Below are positions 13,663 through 13,709 of a stretch of DNA of 13,709 nt, in pieces (position 1 is the stretch's first letter; every line of letters begins with the position of its first letter). Source of the DNA: Ferrovibrio sp046294345. Lineage in GTDB: Bacteria; Pseudomonadota; Alphaproteobacteria; Ferrovibrionales; Ferrovibrionaceae. Where the stretch lies: positions 1 to 13,709 of the forward strand of contig JBKBJT010000066.1 of the NCBI GenBank assembly GCA_046294345.1, given 5' to 3'. The notes below the pieces were generated by a model. That model was not told the origin of the DNA, searched no databases, and worked only from the letters and a program-made list of their open reading frames with translations. The translations under genes and the position numbers were made by a program.

Positions 13663-13688
13663 GCGCCCCCTTGGAGGTCCGTTAACCC

Positions 13689-13709
13689 ATGTCCCAATCC
13701 GCTGCCAAT
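13689..13709 (+). CDS. Start of a gene cut by the window edge
   Basis: ATG at 13689 follows GGAGG (13673-13677) by 11 bases and a clear promoter at 13635-13662. Only seven codons (MSQSAAN) are present, so no function can be given. The own promoter suggests a separate transcript from the glycosyltransferase. Confidence 0.6.

Overview
The window is GC-rich bacterial chromosome, most likely from an alphaproteobacterium. The support is a FzlA-type GST-fold cell-division protein, a DUF6481-type Ala/Lys/Glu-rich protein, GC-rich third codon positions throughout, and the mix of housekeeping genes. I see no insertion sequence, phage gene, integrase, CRISPR array or toxin-antitoxin pair. It reads as ordinary core and accessory chromosome; only two or three places stand out.

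Layout. (1) 1-1646, minus: a chemoreceptor cut by the left edge, with a periplasmic Cache sensor, a HAMP, a PAS domain that fits the heme-binding Aer2 type, a second HAMP and the start of the signalling domain. (2) 1818-2042, minus: a small unknown protein. (3) 2258-2432: tRNA-Val(GAC) on minus, with an intrinsic terminator behind it. (4) 2636-4450, plus: a tightly packed trio of N-formylglutamate amidohydrolase family protein, small secreted cytochrome c and SAM methyltransferase. (5) 4447-5936: an Lrp/AsnC regulator divergent from phenylalanine 4-monooxygenase (phhA), with an operator-like repeat between them. (6) 5951-6378: a palindrome, then a DUF6481-type gene on minus. (7) 6379-6958: a 580-base gene-free stretch with a near-consensus plus-strand promoter and about 300 bases of sequence organised in 10-11 base steps, including A-runs in helical phase. 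(8) 6959-7579, minus: a GST, divergent from (9) fzlA-ridA-queG on plus (7653-9817). (10) 9804-10583, minus: an exported TPR protein. (11) 10647-11516, plus: a YeeZ-like extended SDR. (12) 11506-12267, minus: an ABHD10-like alpha/beta hydrolase. (13) 12398-13603, plus: a GT4 glycosyltransferase. (14) 13635-13709: a promoter and the first codons of a further gene.

How the genes fit together. The Lrp regulator and phhA are a plausible regulator-target pair for phenylalanine catabolism. fzlA-ridA-queG looks like one transcription unit joining a division factor, a reactive-enamine deaminase and the last step of queuosine synthesis. Three convergent pairs (methyltransferase/Lrp, queG/TPR, SDR/hydrolase) overlap at their stop codons, so the region is very compact. 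That makes the 580-base gene-free stretch at 6379-6958 more noticeable. I did not find a clear undescribed multi-gene system. The best leads are the phased stretch with its promoter and the dual-input chemoreceptor.
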